Of a DNA stretch of 64,000 nt, positions 54,351 through 62,190 are shown piece by piece. The notes beneath the pieces are model-generated. The model was not told the DNA's origin, searched no databases, and was given only the letters and a program-made list of their open reading frames with translations. The translations under genes were made by a program, and so were the position numbers. Within the stretch, counting starts at the first letter, position 1. The number at the start of each line of letters is the position of its first letter. Origin of the DNA: Leptolyngbya ohadii IS1 (GTDB lineage Bacteria > Cyanobacteriota > Cyanobacteriia > Elainellales > Elainellaceae); contig NZ_NKFP01000001.1 in assembly GCF_002215035.1 (NCBI RefSeq), positions 1,113,501-1,177,500 of the forward strand, in the 5' to 3' direction.

Positions 54351-56804
54351 ATGAACAAACCACGATCGCCGATACCGACCCCTTCTATTAGAGCCAGCCG
54401 TTCTTCCCAGCGCAGTGGAACGACGGCAACCGGGCAGCGAGGATCGCGGCGAACCGATTGGGGACGGGGTCTGGTGGGGGTCTGGGCTTTGGCTGCGGCA
54501 ACGGCAACGGCGCTGAATTTAGGTGTGGTGCAGTTTCTAGAACGCCAGGTGCAAACGCTGTTCTTTGAGATGCGGGGCGCAGTCACTCCTCCCAGGGAAA
54601 TTGTGATTCTGGCGATCGATGAGAGTTCGCTGACGCAGGGAGAATTTTTCCGGTCTGATCCGGGACGCTATGCGGATTTAGCGCCTATCCAGTCCTGGCC
54701 CTGGGAACGCAGCGCCTATGCAGCGGTTGTGGATAAACTGATGGCAGCGGGGGCAGATGCAGTCGCGATCGATGTGATTTTTTCCTCGCCCAGCAGCTAC
54801 GGGGAGCAGGACGATCGGCAGTTTGCCCAGGTACTCCAGAAATACGCGGGACGAGTGACGCTGGCATCCCAGTATGGCGAGGTGGAAACACTCCAGGGCT
54901 ACACCACCCAACTCACTTCACCGCTGCTCGACTTCTGCGATCGTCCTGACTGTACGGGATTTATTAACTTTCCCATTGAGCCAAATTATCGGATTCATCG
55001 ATTGGGGGAGTCCTTTTTACAGCAGTTTTTACAAAATGCGCCTCCGGCTGAAGCGGAAGTTCTGCCTCAAACTCCCTCCTTTGCCAAATCGACCTTGCAG
55101 GCGGCTCAGCGCTCCTATCCTACTCCTGCTGGAGAATCTATATTCTTCTATGGTCCTGCCAACAGTTTCACCCAAATTCCTTTTTGGACGGTGCTAGACC
55201 CGGAGGCGTGGCAGGTTTCGCTACAGTCGGACACCTTCAAAAACAAAATTGTGCTGATTGGCTCAACGGCGGCAGTGCATCAGGACTTTCATGCGGCTCC
55301 CTTCTCAAAAAGCTGGCTCTACCCGCAGCCCATGTCCGGTGTTGAGGTTCATGCCAATGCGATCGCTACGCTGCTGGAAGGACGATCGATCGCGGAAGCA
55401 GTGCCCCAGGCTCCTCTGAGGGGATTATGGGTGTTGGTGGGTGTAGTCGGTGCGGGCTGGTGGTTTACCCGTCAAAAGCAGCCTTTGCGTCGGTTCATCT
55501 GGGCGATCGGGTTTGCGGCGGGGTGGCTGGGCGTAGGCTATGTGCTGTTTGTGCAGGCGAGGCTGATCATTCCGACGGCGGTTCCGGCAGGGGCGATCGC
55601 GCTAAGCGGATTGGGACAGCTAATTGTGGGTTCGGCAAAGGAGCAGGTCAAAAAGCGGCAGCTGCGCGACACACTAAAGCAGTACGTGACCTCGCCGATC
55701 GTGCAGGAGATTATCAGCCAGCATGATGACCTTCAGGATTTGCTGCGGGAACGCGAGCTGGCTTTAGCGGGAAAGGTGCTGGTTAGCCGCTATCGAATTA
55801 CACGGGTTTTGGGGTCGGGCGGATTCAGTGAAACCTATATTGCGGAAGACCTTCAGCGACCCGGCAATCCCCAGTGCGTCGTCAAGCAGCTGCGCGTGGC
55901 AAGCAACAACCCCAAAACGTTGAGGGAGGCAAAGCGACTGTTTGCGATCGAAGCAGAAACCCTGGAACGGCTGGGACGGCACGATCAGATTCCGCGCCTG
56001 CTGGCATCCTTCGAGGAGGATCAGGAATTTTATCTGGTGCAGGACTACATTCAGGGACAGCCGCTAACCCGCGAAATTTTGCCGCAGCGCATCCTGCCTG
56101 AATCGAGAGTCGTGCAGATGATTGCTGAATTACTGAATGTATTGGCGTTTGTCCATAGTCAGGGCGTGATTCACCGGGATTTGAAGCCCTCGAATATTAT
56201 CCGGCGGCGATCGGACGATCGGCTGGTGCTAATTGATTTTGGTATCGCAAAAAAAATTACAACCCAGCTTGCGGAGGGCAGCGGCAACACCAAATTTACG
56301 ATCGCCGTGGGAACTCCGGGCTATATGCCAAGCGAGCAGTCCGCCGGACGCCCCCAGTTTAATAGCGATATCTATGCGCTGGGAATGATGGCGATCGAGG
56401 CGTTAACCGGGCAATCTGCCCATATTCTTAACCACGATGCCCGCACAGGTGCGATTCGATGGGTGCAGCAGGCGCGGAGCGTTAATCCGGCTTTAGCGGC
56501 AATTCTCAATAAGATGGTGCATCACGACTTTACCCAGCGCTATCGATCGGTGCAGGAGGTACAGCGTGACCTGATGGCGCTTTATCCGGATCTGGCAATC
56601 GCAGATGGCGCGATCGCGGACGAATCCGACAAAAGCGCTGAAAGACCAGACGCACCGTTACCCAGAGGACTTGCCCTTGAGACGCAGAACCCCGATGACG
56701 ATCGAACCATTTCGCTGCCGGAGGACTGGCTGAATCAGGAGGAAATGGACGGTGGATTTCTGGATAAGACGTTGCCGCTGCCTCAGCATGGGCTGGAGGA
56801 GTAG
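54351..56804 (+). CDS. CHASE2-domain serine/threonine protein kinase
   Basis: An 817-residue transmembrane sensor kinase. A first membrane segment (~42-58) is followed by a CHASE2 sensory domain outside the membrane (~65-335: VILAIDESSLTQGEF, SWPWERSAYAAVVDKL, AVAIDVIFSSPS, NKIVLIGSTAAVHQD). Three more hydrophobic segments lie at ~355-430. A kinase domain starts near 480: YRITRVLGSGGFSETY (Gly loop), VVKQLR (catalytic Lys), VIHRDLKPSN near 607, LIDFGIAKK and GTPGYMPSEQ. All catalytic residues are present, so it should be active. A Pro/Asp-rich tail ends the protein. Downstream lie the FecR and barrel genes on the same strand. CHASE2 proteins are repeatedly found beside FecR-domain genes in cyanobacteria. 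Confidence 0.93.
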   Translation: MNKPRSPIPTPSIRASRSSQRSGTTATGQRGSRRTDWGRGLVGVWALAAATATALNLGVVQFLERQVQTLFFEMRGAVTPPREIVILAIDESSLTQGEFFRSDPGRYADLAPIQSWPWERSAYAAVVDKLMAAGADAVAIDVIFSSPSSYGEQDDRQFAQVLQKYAGRVTLASQYGEVETLQGYTTQLTSPLLDFCDRPDCTGFINFPIEPNYRIHRLGESFLQQFLQNAPPAEAEVLPQTPSFAKSTLQAAQRSYPTPAGESIFFYGPANSFTQIPFWTVLDPEAWQVSLQSDTFKNKIVLIGSTAAVHQDFHAAPFSKSWLYPQPMSGVEVHANAIATLLEGRSIAEAVPQAPLRGLWVLVGVVGAGWWFTRQKQPLRRFIWAIGFAAGWLGVGYVLFVQARLIIPTAVPAGAIALSGLGQLIVGSAKEQVKKRQLRDTLKQYVTSPIVQEIISQHDDLQDLLRERELALAGKVLVSRYRITRVLGSGGFSETYIAEDLQRPGNPQCVVKQLRVASNNPKTLREAKRLFAIEAETLERLGRHDQIPRLLASFEEDQEFYLVQDYIQGQPLTREILPQRILPESRVVQMIAELLNVLAFVHSQGVIHRDLKPSNIIRRRSDDRLVLIDFGIAKKITTQLAEGSGNTKFTIAVGTPGYMPSEQSAGRPQFNSDIYALGMMAIEALTGQSAHILNHDARTGAIRWVQQARSVNPALAAILNKMVHHDFTQRYRSVQEVQRDLMALYPDLAIADGAIADESDKSAERPDAPLPRGLALETQNPDDDRTISLPEDWLNQEEMDGGFLDKTLPLPQHGLEE

Positions 56805-57145
56805 AGGAGCCGATCGCGGCTAGCCCATTTCTGCCAATTCAGGCGAACTATTATGATCAGTACGATCGGTTAGGCAGGTAAACCAGACTACAAATTCGGT
56901 AAGATGGGGGATAACTTTTTCAGGTGATGCTTTCAGTTCCTCCAGAGCGACGCTCAGACAAAATCAGGGTTTGACAGAATCAGGGTGATTGGCAAATCGA
57001 TTTGCCTGGAACTTATCTACTATGTCACCGTCCTACAAGCTCAGACGCTTAACCAGATTCTTCGATCGAAGAATTTAGTGAAAACTTGCTAAAAGATTCA
57101 CTTGTTAAGGGTCTGGCAGTGCTGCAAAACTCGTAGAGATCCTGC
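56805..57145. other. Intergenic region between CHASE2 kinase and FecR genes
   Basis: No gene in 341 bp. A short AATCAGGGT duplication (about 56963-56985) is the only repeat noticed. A separate promoter for the FecR gene may lie here. Confidence 0.4.
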
Positions 57146-59215
57146 ATGGCTCGCCGTACCATTCCCGTTATCCTCGCGATTCTGTCCAGTACCGTGCTTC
57201 TGGCAGCGGAAGTGTATGCCCAGACCCCTCTAAACCGGGCGGTTGTGGCATCTATGCGTAATCAGGTGCAGCTTCTCCGTCGGAATCAGTCTCCCCGTGC
57301 GGCACGTCTTTCCGATGCTATTACGCCGGGTGAAGGGGTTTCTACGGCGCGAGCTTCGTTGGCAGAACTGCGGTTTAATGATGGCTCTCTGGGAAGACTG
57401 GGAGAGCAGGTGGTGTTCTGGTTCTCGCCCGGAACGCGCAATTTTCGCCTCTCGAACGGTACAGCTCTGTTTCTGATTACTCCCGGACAGGGCAGGACCC
57501 GCATCCAGACGCCCAATGCTACCGCTGGAATTCAGGGTTCGGCGCTGTTTGTTCGCTACATTCCGGAAACAGACACGACCATTATCGGCGCGTTGACCGA
57601 TAGCGGCATTGAGGTCTTCAATCGCGATGGATCGCAGCAGGAACCCCTGCGGGGCGGGCAAATGGCAGTGGCGATCGGCGATCGGATTGAGCAGGTCTAT
57701 GATTTTGATTTAAATACTTTCTACGAAACCAGTACGCTGGTGCGCGGGTTAGCGCCAGGTCGCGATCGACCCTCTAATCCATCAGAAGCCGAATCTCGCG
57801 ATGCAGCAATCTCCCAGGTGCAGGAGGAAATGCAGACGGCGATCGAGCAACAGCAGCAAATTCCTGCCGATCAAGCAGTTGAAACGCCCGATTTCGTTCG
57901 CGTGCCAGAGCGCAGTGCGGAGGAACCCCCGATTGAAACGCCTGTCTTTAATAATTTTCCGGAACCGAGTCCCGCTAATCCTACTGAGGCTCTAAATCCT
58001 ACCGACAACCCCAATTTCACCCAAACTCCCCGTCCGTCTGAAGATCCAGTAAGGGATAACCAGCCCGTCAATCCAGTTCTCGATCGCGATCTACAGCCGC
58101 CTGCCCCCACTCCACAAAATCGCCTGGAGCAGGTCACGACTGACCCCAGAGTAGACGATCGGCGGGAACCCCCTCGACGTCCCGGTGATGGCAATGGGCG
58201 TCCTGATAATCCCGGTAACGGTAGACCGGATAACCCCGGCAACGGGAATGGCAGACCGGACAATCCGGGGGTCGGCAGACCGGATAACCCTGGTAACGGA
58301 AACGGTAGACCGGATGTAGGCGATCGTCCCGGCAATGGAAATGGTAGACCCGACAACCCAGGAAATGGACGTCCTGATAACCCCGGCAATGGCAGACCGG
58401 ATAATCCTGGAAACGGCAATGGCAGACCAGATATAGGCGATCGTCCGGGTAACGGGAATGGTAGACCCGACGCAGGCGATCGTCCCGGCAATGGGAATGG
58501 ACGTCCTGATAATCCAGGCAACGGCAACGGTAGACCCGATGTAGGCGATCGTCCGGGTAATGGAAACGGCAGACCCGATAATCCTGGAACTGGTAGACCT
58601 GATAATCCCGGTAATGGTAGACCCGATAATCCTGGAATCGGTAGACCTGACAATCCCGGTAATGGCAGACCTGATAATCCTGGAACTGGTAGACCTGATA
58701 ATCCGGGTAATGGCAGACCCGACAATCCTGGCAACGGCAATGGAAATGGACGTCCCGATAATCCCGGCAACGGCAATGGACGCCCTGACGCAGGCGATCG
58801 TCCGGGTAACGGCAATGGCAGTGGACGCCCTGATAATCCGGGTAATGGCAATGGCGTGCCTGATGTAGGCGATCGTCCCGGCAACGGCAACGGTAATGGT
58901 AACGGTAACGGCAACGGTAGACCGAATGCAGACGATCGTCCCGGCAACGGCAATGGCGGTGGTAATGGGCAACCCAGCGGAGGCGATCGTCCGGGTAATG
59001 ACAACGGAAACGGAAACAATAACGGTAGTGGACAGCCAAACGCAGGCGATCGTCCCGGTAATGGAAATAATAACGACAACGGTAGACCGAATACAGGTGA
59101 TCGTCCCGGTAACGGAAGTGGTAATGCGGGTAGCAATGGTGGTGGAAATGGTAACGGAATTGTGAGACCTCCCGGAAATAACCGTCCCGATCGCGGAAAT
59201 AATGGACGTAATTGA
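57146..59215 (+). CDS. FecR-domain protein with a long Gly-Asn-Pro-rich repeat tail
   Basis: A 689-residue exported protein. The signal peptide ends near residue 26 (EVYAQT). The FecR domain (~35-190) reads ITPGEGVSTARASLAELRFND, LFLITPGQGRTRIQTPNATAGIQGS-type segments and ALTDSGIEVFN, as in FecR proteins that pass envelope signals. A Pro/Glu-rich stretch follows. From ~345 to the end the chain is almost only GNGRPDNPGNG and GDRPGNGNGRPD units, likely an extended, flexible, surface or wall-spanning arm. The repeats include eight GGCGATCGTCC strings that each contain a HIP1-type core. Its stop codon overlaps the start of the barrel gene. Function inferred from context: link between outer and inner membrane. 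Confidence 0.88.
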   Translation: MARRTIPVILAILSSTVLLAAEVYAQTPLNRAVVASMRNQVQLLRRNQSPRAARLSDAITPGEGVSTARASLAELRFNDGSLGRLGEQVVFWFSPGTRNFRLSNGTALFLITPGQGRTRIQTPNATAGIQGSALFVRYIPETDTTIIGALTDSGIEVFNRDGSQQEPLRGGQMAVAIGDRIEQVYDFDLNTFYETSTLVRGLAPGRDRPSNPSEAESRDAAISQVQEEMQTAIEQQQQIPADQAVETPDFVRVPERSAEEPPIETPVFNNFPEPSPANPTEALNPTDNPNFTQTPRPSEDPVRDNQPVNPVLDRDLQPPAPTPQNRLEQVTTDPRVDDRREPPRRPGDGNGRPDNPGNGRPDNPGNGNGRPDNPGVGRPDNPGNGNGRPDVGDRPGNGNGRPDNPGNGRPDNPGNGRPDNPGNGNGRPDIGDRPGNGNGRPDAGDRPGNGNGRPDNPGNGNGRPDVGDRPGNGNGRPDNPGTGRPDNPGNGRPDNPGIGRPDNPGNGRPDNPGTGRPDNPGNGRPDNPGNGNGNGRPDNPGNGNGRPDAGDRPGNGNGSGRPDNPGNGNGVPDVGDRPGNGNGNGNGNGNGRPNADDRPGNGNGGGNGQPSGGDRPGNDNGNGNNNGSGQPNAGDRPGNGNNNDNGRPNTGDRPGNGSGNAGSNGGGNGNGIVRPPGNNRPDRGNNGRN
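58190..59170 (+). repeat. Coding tandem-repeat region of the FecR protein
   Basis: Roughly 980 bp of in-frame 9-, 12-, 18- and 33-bp modules such as GGCAATGGTAGACC and GATAATCCTGGAA. Codon choice alternates (GGC/GGT, AAC/AAT), so the array is old or constantly recombining. It creates a very long antisense open frame that is not a gene. Confidence 0.85.
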
Positions 59216-60681
59216 GACTGGTTAGAGGCGTGAAAAAAGTATGTTTGTTGAGCTATTCGATTCTATGGATGGGTTGCCTCTGGAGCCATTCACAGGATGC
59301 CAGTGCCGAAACCTTAGCCGCCCAAGCGAATTCTGCCTCTCGAAGCAGAAGCAATGAAACGGCTCAAGCCGATCGCCCCTCTATAGCGCAAAGCGATCGG
59401 GCATCGATTCAGTCGCTTTGGACTGCCAATATTGCACCTGCGGAATTGAGTTTGCCTCCGCGGATTGCTTCCAGCGTGAGTTATTCTGCCGCCCAGTCCC
59501 ATCCTACAGCGAGTCGTTTTACAGATAGACAGCGATTGAGGGAAACGGCTTTAGAGGAAGTGTCCAGGCTGATCGATCGCCAGAGCCAGACTGTGGAAGT
59601 TCAAGCACCGAAAGCGTCTTCCGATTTTCGGCAATCTTCTGTTCGTTCTTCTGTTCCTCCACTGTTCGCAGAAGTAGCGATCGGAGAATCAATTGAATCG
59701 GACATTAATCAAATTGCTCCAATTGCGCTAATTGCTCAAAATCGCCCAATCGATCAAGCAGAGGGAACGTCACCAGCGACCGATTCACAAACAATTGATC
59801 CAGAGTTAGGAGAGCTACGGCTTCGCGATACGGATGCGATCGAGCAACCCACTGAACAATCTGCCGAGCAATCTTCGGCTGACGCAACGGCTGACCCAGA
59901 GTTAGGAAGGCTCCGACTGCGCGATCGACCCCCGCTCCAACCACCCGCAGCGCAACAGCCCCCGCCCGCAGAACCGCAAACCGTTTTCCTGCTGGGCAGC
60001 ATCGATTACTTTAGAAGCGACAATATCCTGGCGGATGATCTTGACCCGGTTGATGATCAGATCATTACCGTGGGAGCATCTCTGCTTGCGATTCCCAGGC
60101 TTGGCTCTCGAACGCAGCTGGTGGCATCGGCGGGAGCGAATCTTGCGCGTTATAGCGACCTGACGGAACTCAACTACAGCAATATTCAACTGCGGTTAGG
60201 CATTCGTCAAAATCTATTTCCCCGTACCTTTGGTGAACTGAGCTGGACAAATCAGCAGTTCTTTTCCTCAGGGGATGGCGATCGCTTTCTCAACGATCAT
60301 GCCCTGCGGCTTTCTCTCTGGCGACGCGACCCGATTGTGCCCCGGCTTAATTTAGATACCTTTTACCAGTTCCGCCTGAGTTTCACTGATCCCATCGATC
60401 GCAGCCGTCTTTCCAATACGCTGGGGGCTTACCTCAACTACGAATTGCAGCAAAATTTAGAAGTCGGACTGGACTATCAGTTTAGCCTCACCCACTTTAC
60501 ACAGCAGGAGCGTGAGGATAGCTACCATCAACTGACTGCCCAACTGAGCTACGACCTTTCCCGCGAAAGCCGGATTAGCCTGTACGGTGGGTTTAGCTTT
60601 GGGCGATCGTCTGAGTCCAGCATTAACTTTAATAGCGGCATCCTGGGGGTTAGCTTGAGTGCCAATCTTGCCCTTTTCTAG
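59212..60681 (+). CDS. Putative outer-membrane beta-barrel protein, partner of the FecR protein
   Basis: A 489-residue exported protein. It starts at TTG 59212 inside the FecR stop codon, or at GTG 59230 (giving a KKVCLLSYSILWMGCLW signal). Residues ~40-265 are a low-complexity Gln/Ser/Pro/Ala linker with a repeated DPELGELRLRD / DPELGRLRLRD motif. Residues ~270-489 are alternating amphipathic strands (LVASAGANLARYSDL, LRLGIRQNLFPRTFGELSW, GAYLNYELQQNLEVGLDYQF), ending in a C-terminal Phe typical of outer-membrane barrels. No specific family is recognised. The overlap with the FecR gene means they are made together. Confidence 0.75.
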   Translation: MRLVRGVKKVCLLSYSILWMGCLWSHSQDASAETLAAQANSASRSRSNETAQADRPSIAQSDRASIQSLWTANIAPAELSLPPRIASSVSYSAAQSHPTASRFTDRQRLRETALEEVSRLIDRQSQTVEVQAPKASSDFRQSSVRSSVPPLFAEVAIGESIESDINQIAPIALIAQNRPIDQAEGTSPATDSQTIDPELGELRLRDTDAIEQPTEQSAEQSSADATADPELGRLRLRDRPPLQPPAAQQPPPAEPQTVFLLGSIDYFRSDNILADDLDPVDDQIITVGASLLAIPRLGSRTQLVASAGANLARYSDLTELNYSNIQLRLGIRQNLFPRTFGELSWTNQQFFSSGDGDRFLNDHALRLSLWRRDPIVPRLNLDTFYQFRLSFTDPIDRSRLSNTLGAYLNYELQQNLEVGLDYQFSLTHFTQQEREDSYHQLTAQLSYDLSRESRISLYGGFSFGRSSESSINFNSGILGVSLSANLALF

Positions 60682-61147
60682 CAGAGGAAGGCAAGGTTAG
60701 CGAAGCATGTTAATCCATCCTCTAACTTAATGGGGATCAACGATCGCTAAAGAAACAACTATAATAAACAGTATTAACACGATAAATTCAGATAACAGAT
60801 TCAGGCAACAGATTCAGACAAAAATTCAAATAGGATTCAGATAGAATTCTATCCAGTTTTGAGCGAGGGATAATATGATCTCTTGTACGTCAACTCATAC
60901 GATTTAATCTTTCCCCGTTAATTCTTTTGATTTAGCAAACAAAGTTGCTTAGGTTGTCTCTACAAATCCTGATCAGCTAACAGTTGTGGGCTAACAGCCA
61001 TAAGCTAACCATCATTTTGTGAGCAGAGCTTCTGCAAAATCTGTTCGTTTTATTTGGCTGAGTTTTCCAAATTCTCTGTATTTTCGTGTTTTTAATCAGC
61101 GGCAATCTATTGTGCTGCTGTTTATTCCATTGAGGTTGTTTAATGCA
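60682..61147. other. Intergenic region before the 2OG-Fe dioxygenase
   Basis: No gene in ~466 bp. A tandem array lies at 60786-60849. The segment 61019-61147 is open in the frame of the next gene but is not family-like. Confidence 0.4.
60786..60849 (+). repeat. 11-13-bp tandem repeat (ATTCAGATAACAG)
   Basis: Units at 60786, 60799, 60812, 60824 and 60835 share ATTCA. Two 13-bp units are nearly identical, then the unit shortens to 11-12 bp, as in the array at 2229. Confidence 0.7.
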
Positions 61148-61855
61148 ATGCTAGACCTATCTAAACCCCAAGCAAGACCCCAGGAATTTATTAAGCCAGC
61201 GGTAAACTGTCTGGTGAGCTACGTTCTGGAAATGCTAACGGCGATCGATATCCAGCAACTCCAGCCCACGTTTGCCCATCTTCCTGCCGATCCCTATTTG
61301 GAAGGAGGTTATCGATTTCGGCGGCTTTCCCACTTCAAAGTGGAGGGCGATCGTTTAGTGCAGCAGCCCCATCGTCGTTTCTTCCAGGGCAAGCAAGTGA
61401 ATCCGCTGCTGGGCGATGTAGTGCGAGAGTATGCCGAATTGGAGGATGAGCTAGTTCAACAGGAAGCTTTCCAGCGAATGGTCTGGGAGTTCTATCAGTT
61501 CTGCCAAATCTGTTCCCCCCATCGGGAAATTGGCGTACATCAGATTCGCACGATCGCCTCACCGCAGAAGCAGGGAAACCCTGCCCCAGAAGGCATCCAT
61601 CGGGATGGCGTTGATTTAGTCGGAATTTTTGCCGTCGATCGCCACCACATTCGTGGGGCTGAAACCCATCTCTACCTGAACCAGCAGGATCGCCAGCCTA
61701 TCTTCAGTAAAGTTCTGCATCCGGGCGAGTTGCTCGTTTTTAAGGACGACCAGTATTTGCACTACACCTCTCCCATCAAAGCAACAGGCTATGGACAGGG
61801 AACCAGAGATGTCTTTGTCCTCACTTGCCCTGGACTGTTTCCTCCCGAAGAGTGA
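61148..61855 (+). CDS. 2-oxoglutarate/Fe(II) dioxygenase, BsmA/IDO-like (2OG-Fe_Oxy_2)
   Basis: About 235 residues from the ATG at 61148, the usual family length; the in-frame start at 61019 adds a hydrophobic stretch not seen in the family. The family hydroxylates free amino acids such as isoleucine. Key motif: EGIHRDGVD with the iron-binding His and Asp, then the second His in QYLHYTSPI, and an Arg-containing RDVFVLTCPG for 2-oxoglutarate. GVHQIRTIAS is also conserved. The substrate in cyanobacteria is not known to me. The next gene is 335 bp away after a good terminator. Confidence 0.85.
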   Translation: MLDLSKPQARPQEFIKPAVNCLVSYVLEMLTAIDIQQLQPTFAHLPADPYLEGGYRFRRLSHFKVEGDRLVQQPHRRFFQGKQVNPLLGDVVREYAELEDELVQQEAFQRMVWEFYQFCQICSPHREIGVHQIRTIASPQKQGNPAPEGIHRDGVDLVGIFAVDRHHIRGAETHLYLNQQDRQPIFSKVLHPGELLVFKDDQYLHYTSPIKATGYGQGTRDVFVLTCPGLFPPEE

Positions 61856-62190
61856 TGACTTAAATTAACCAATCTCGTAACCAACTTTTCCGTTTAGGCT
61901 TGAACTCAGGCTTAAACGGTTTGTGTGTTTAAATAGAAATTCAAACGTTGGAGGTTTGGGGATTACTTACTTTTATAACTTCTTAACAACAATTCATTTA
62001 ATGTTCGGCTCTCTATCTTTTAAATCGAACTATCTCATCGACAGACCGTTAAATATACGAATTGACTATTAGAATTGCTAAATTTTGTAATTCTTCACAT
62101 TTTTATTTCGTAGCTCCTCATTCTGGATGATGTTCTGCCTGTAATTATTGCTAACCATTAGGGAAAGAGTTAGAAAAAATAAAAACATTT
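61856..62190. other. Intergenic region before gntP
   Basis: 335 bp, AT-rich. It contains a terminator-like hairpin at 61890-61919 and presumably the promoter of the gluconate genes. No gene seen. Confidence 0.45.
61890..61919 (+). terminator. Rho-independent terminator candidate after the dioxygenase gene
   Basis: CCGTTTAGGCTTG (61890-61902) pairs with the segment ending TTAAACGG (to 61919) in a 13-bp stem with two G-T pairs and a 4-base loop. A T-rich stretch (TTTGTGTGTTT) follows. Confidence 0.65.

Noticed and set aside
57871-59136. Very long minus-strand open frame (421 codons, Leu/Pro/Gly repeats) opposite the FecR repeat
   Set aside because: It is a mirror of the GNGRPD coding repeat, has no family resemblance or ribosome site, and the plus-strand frame has a signal peptide and FecR domain.
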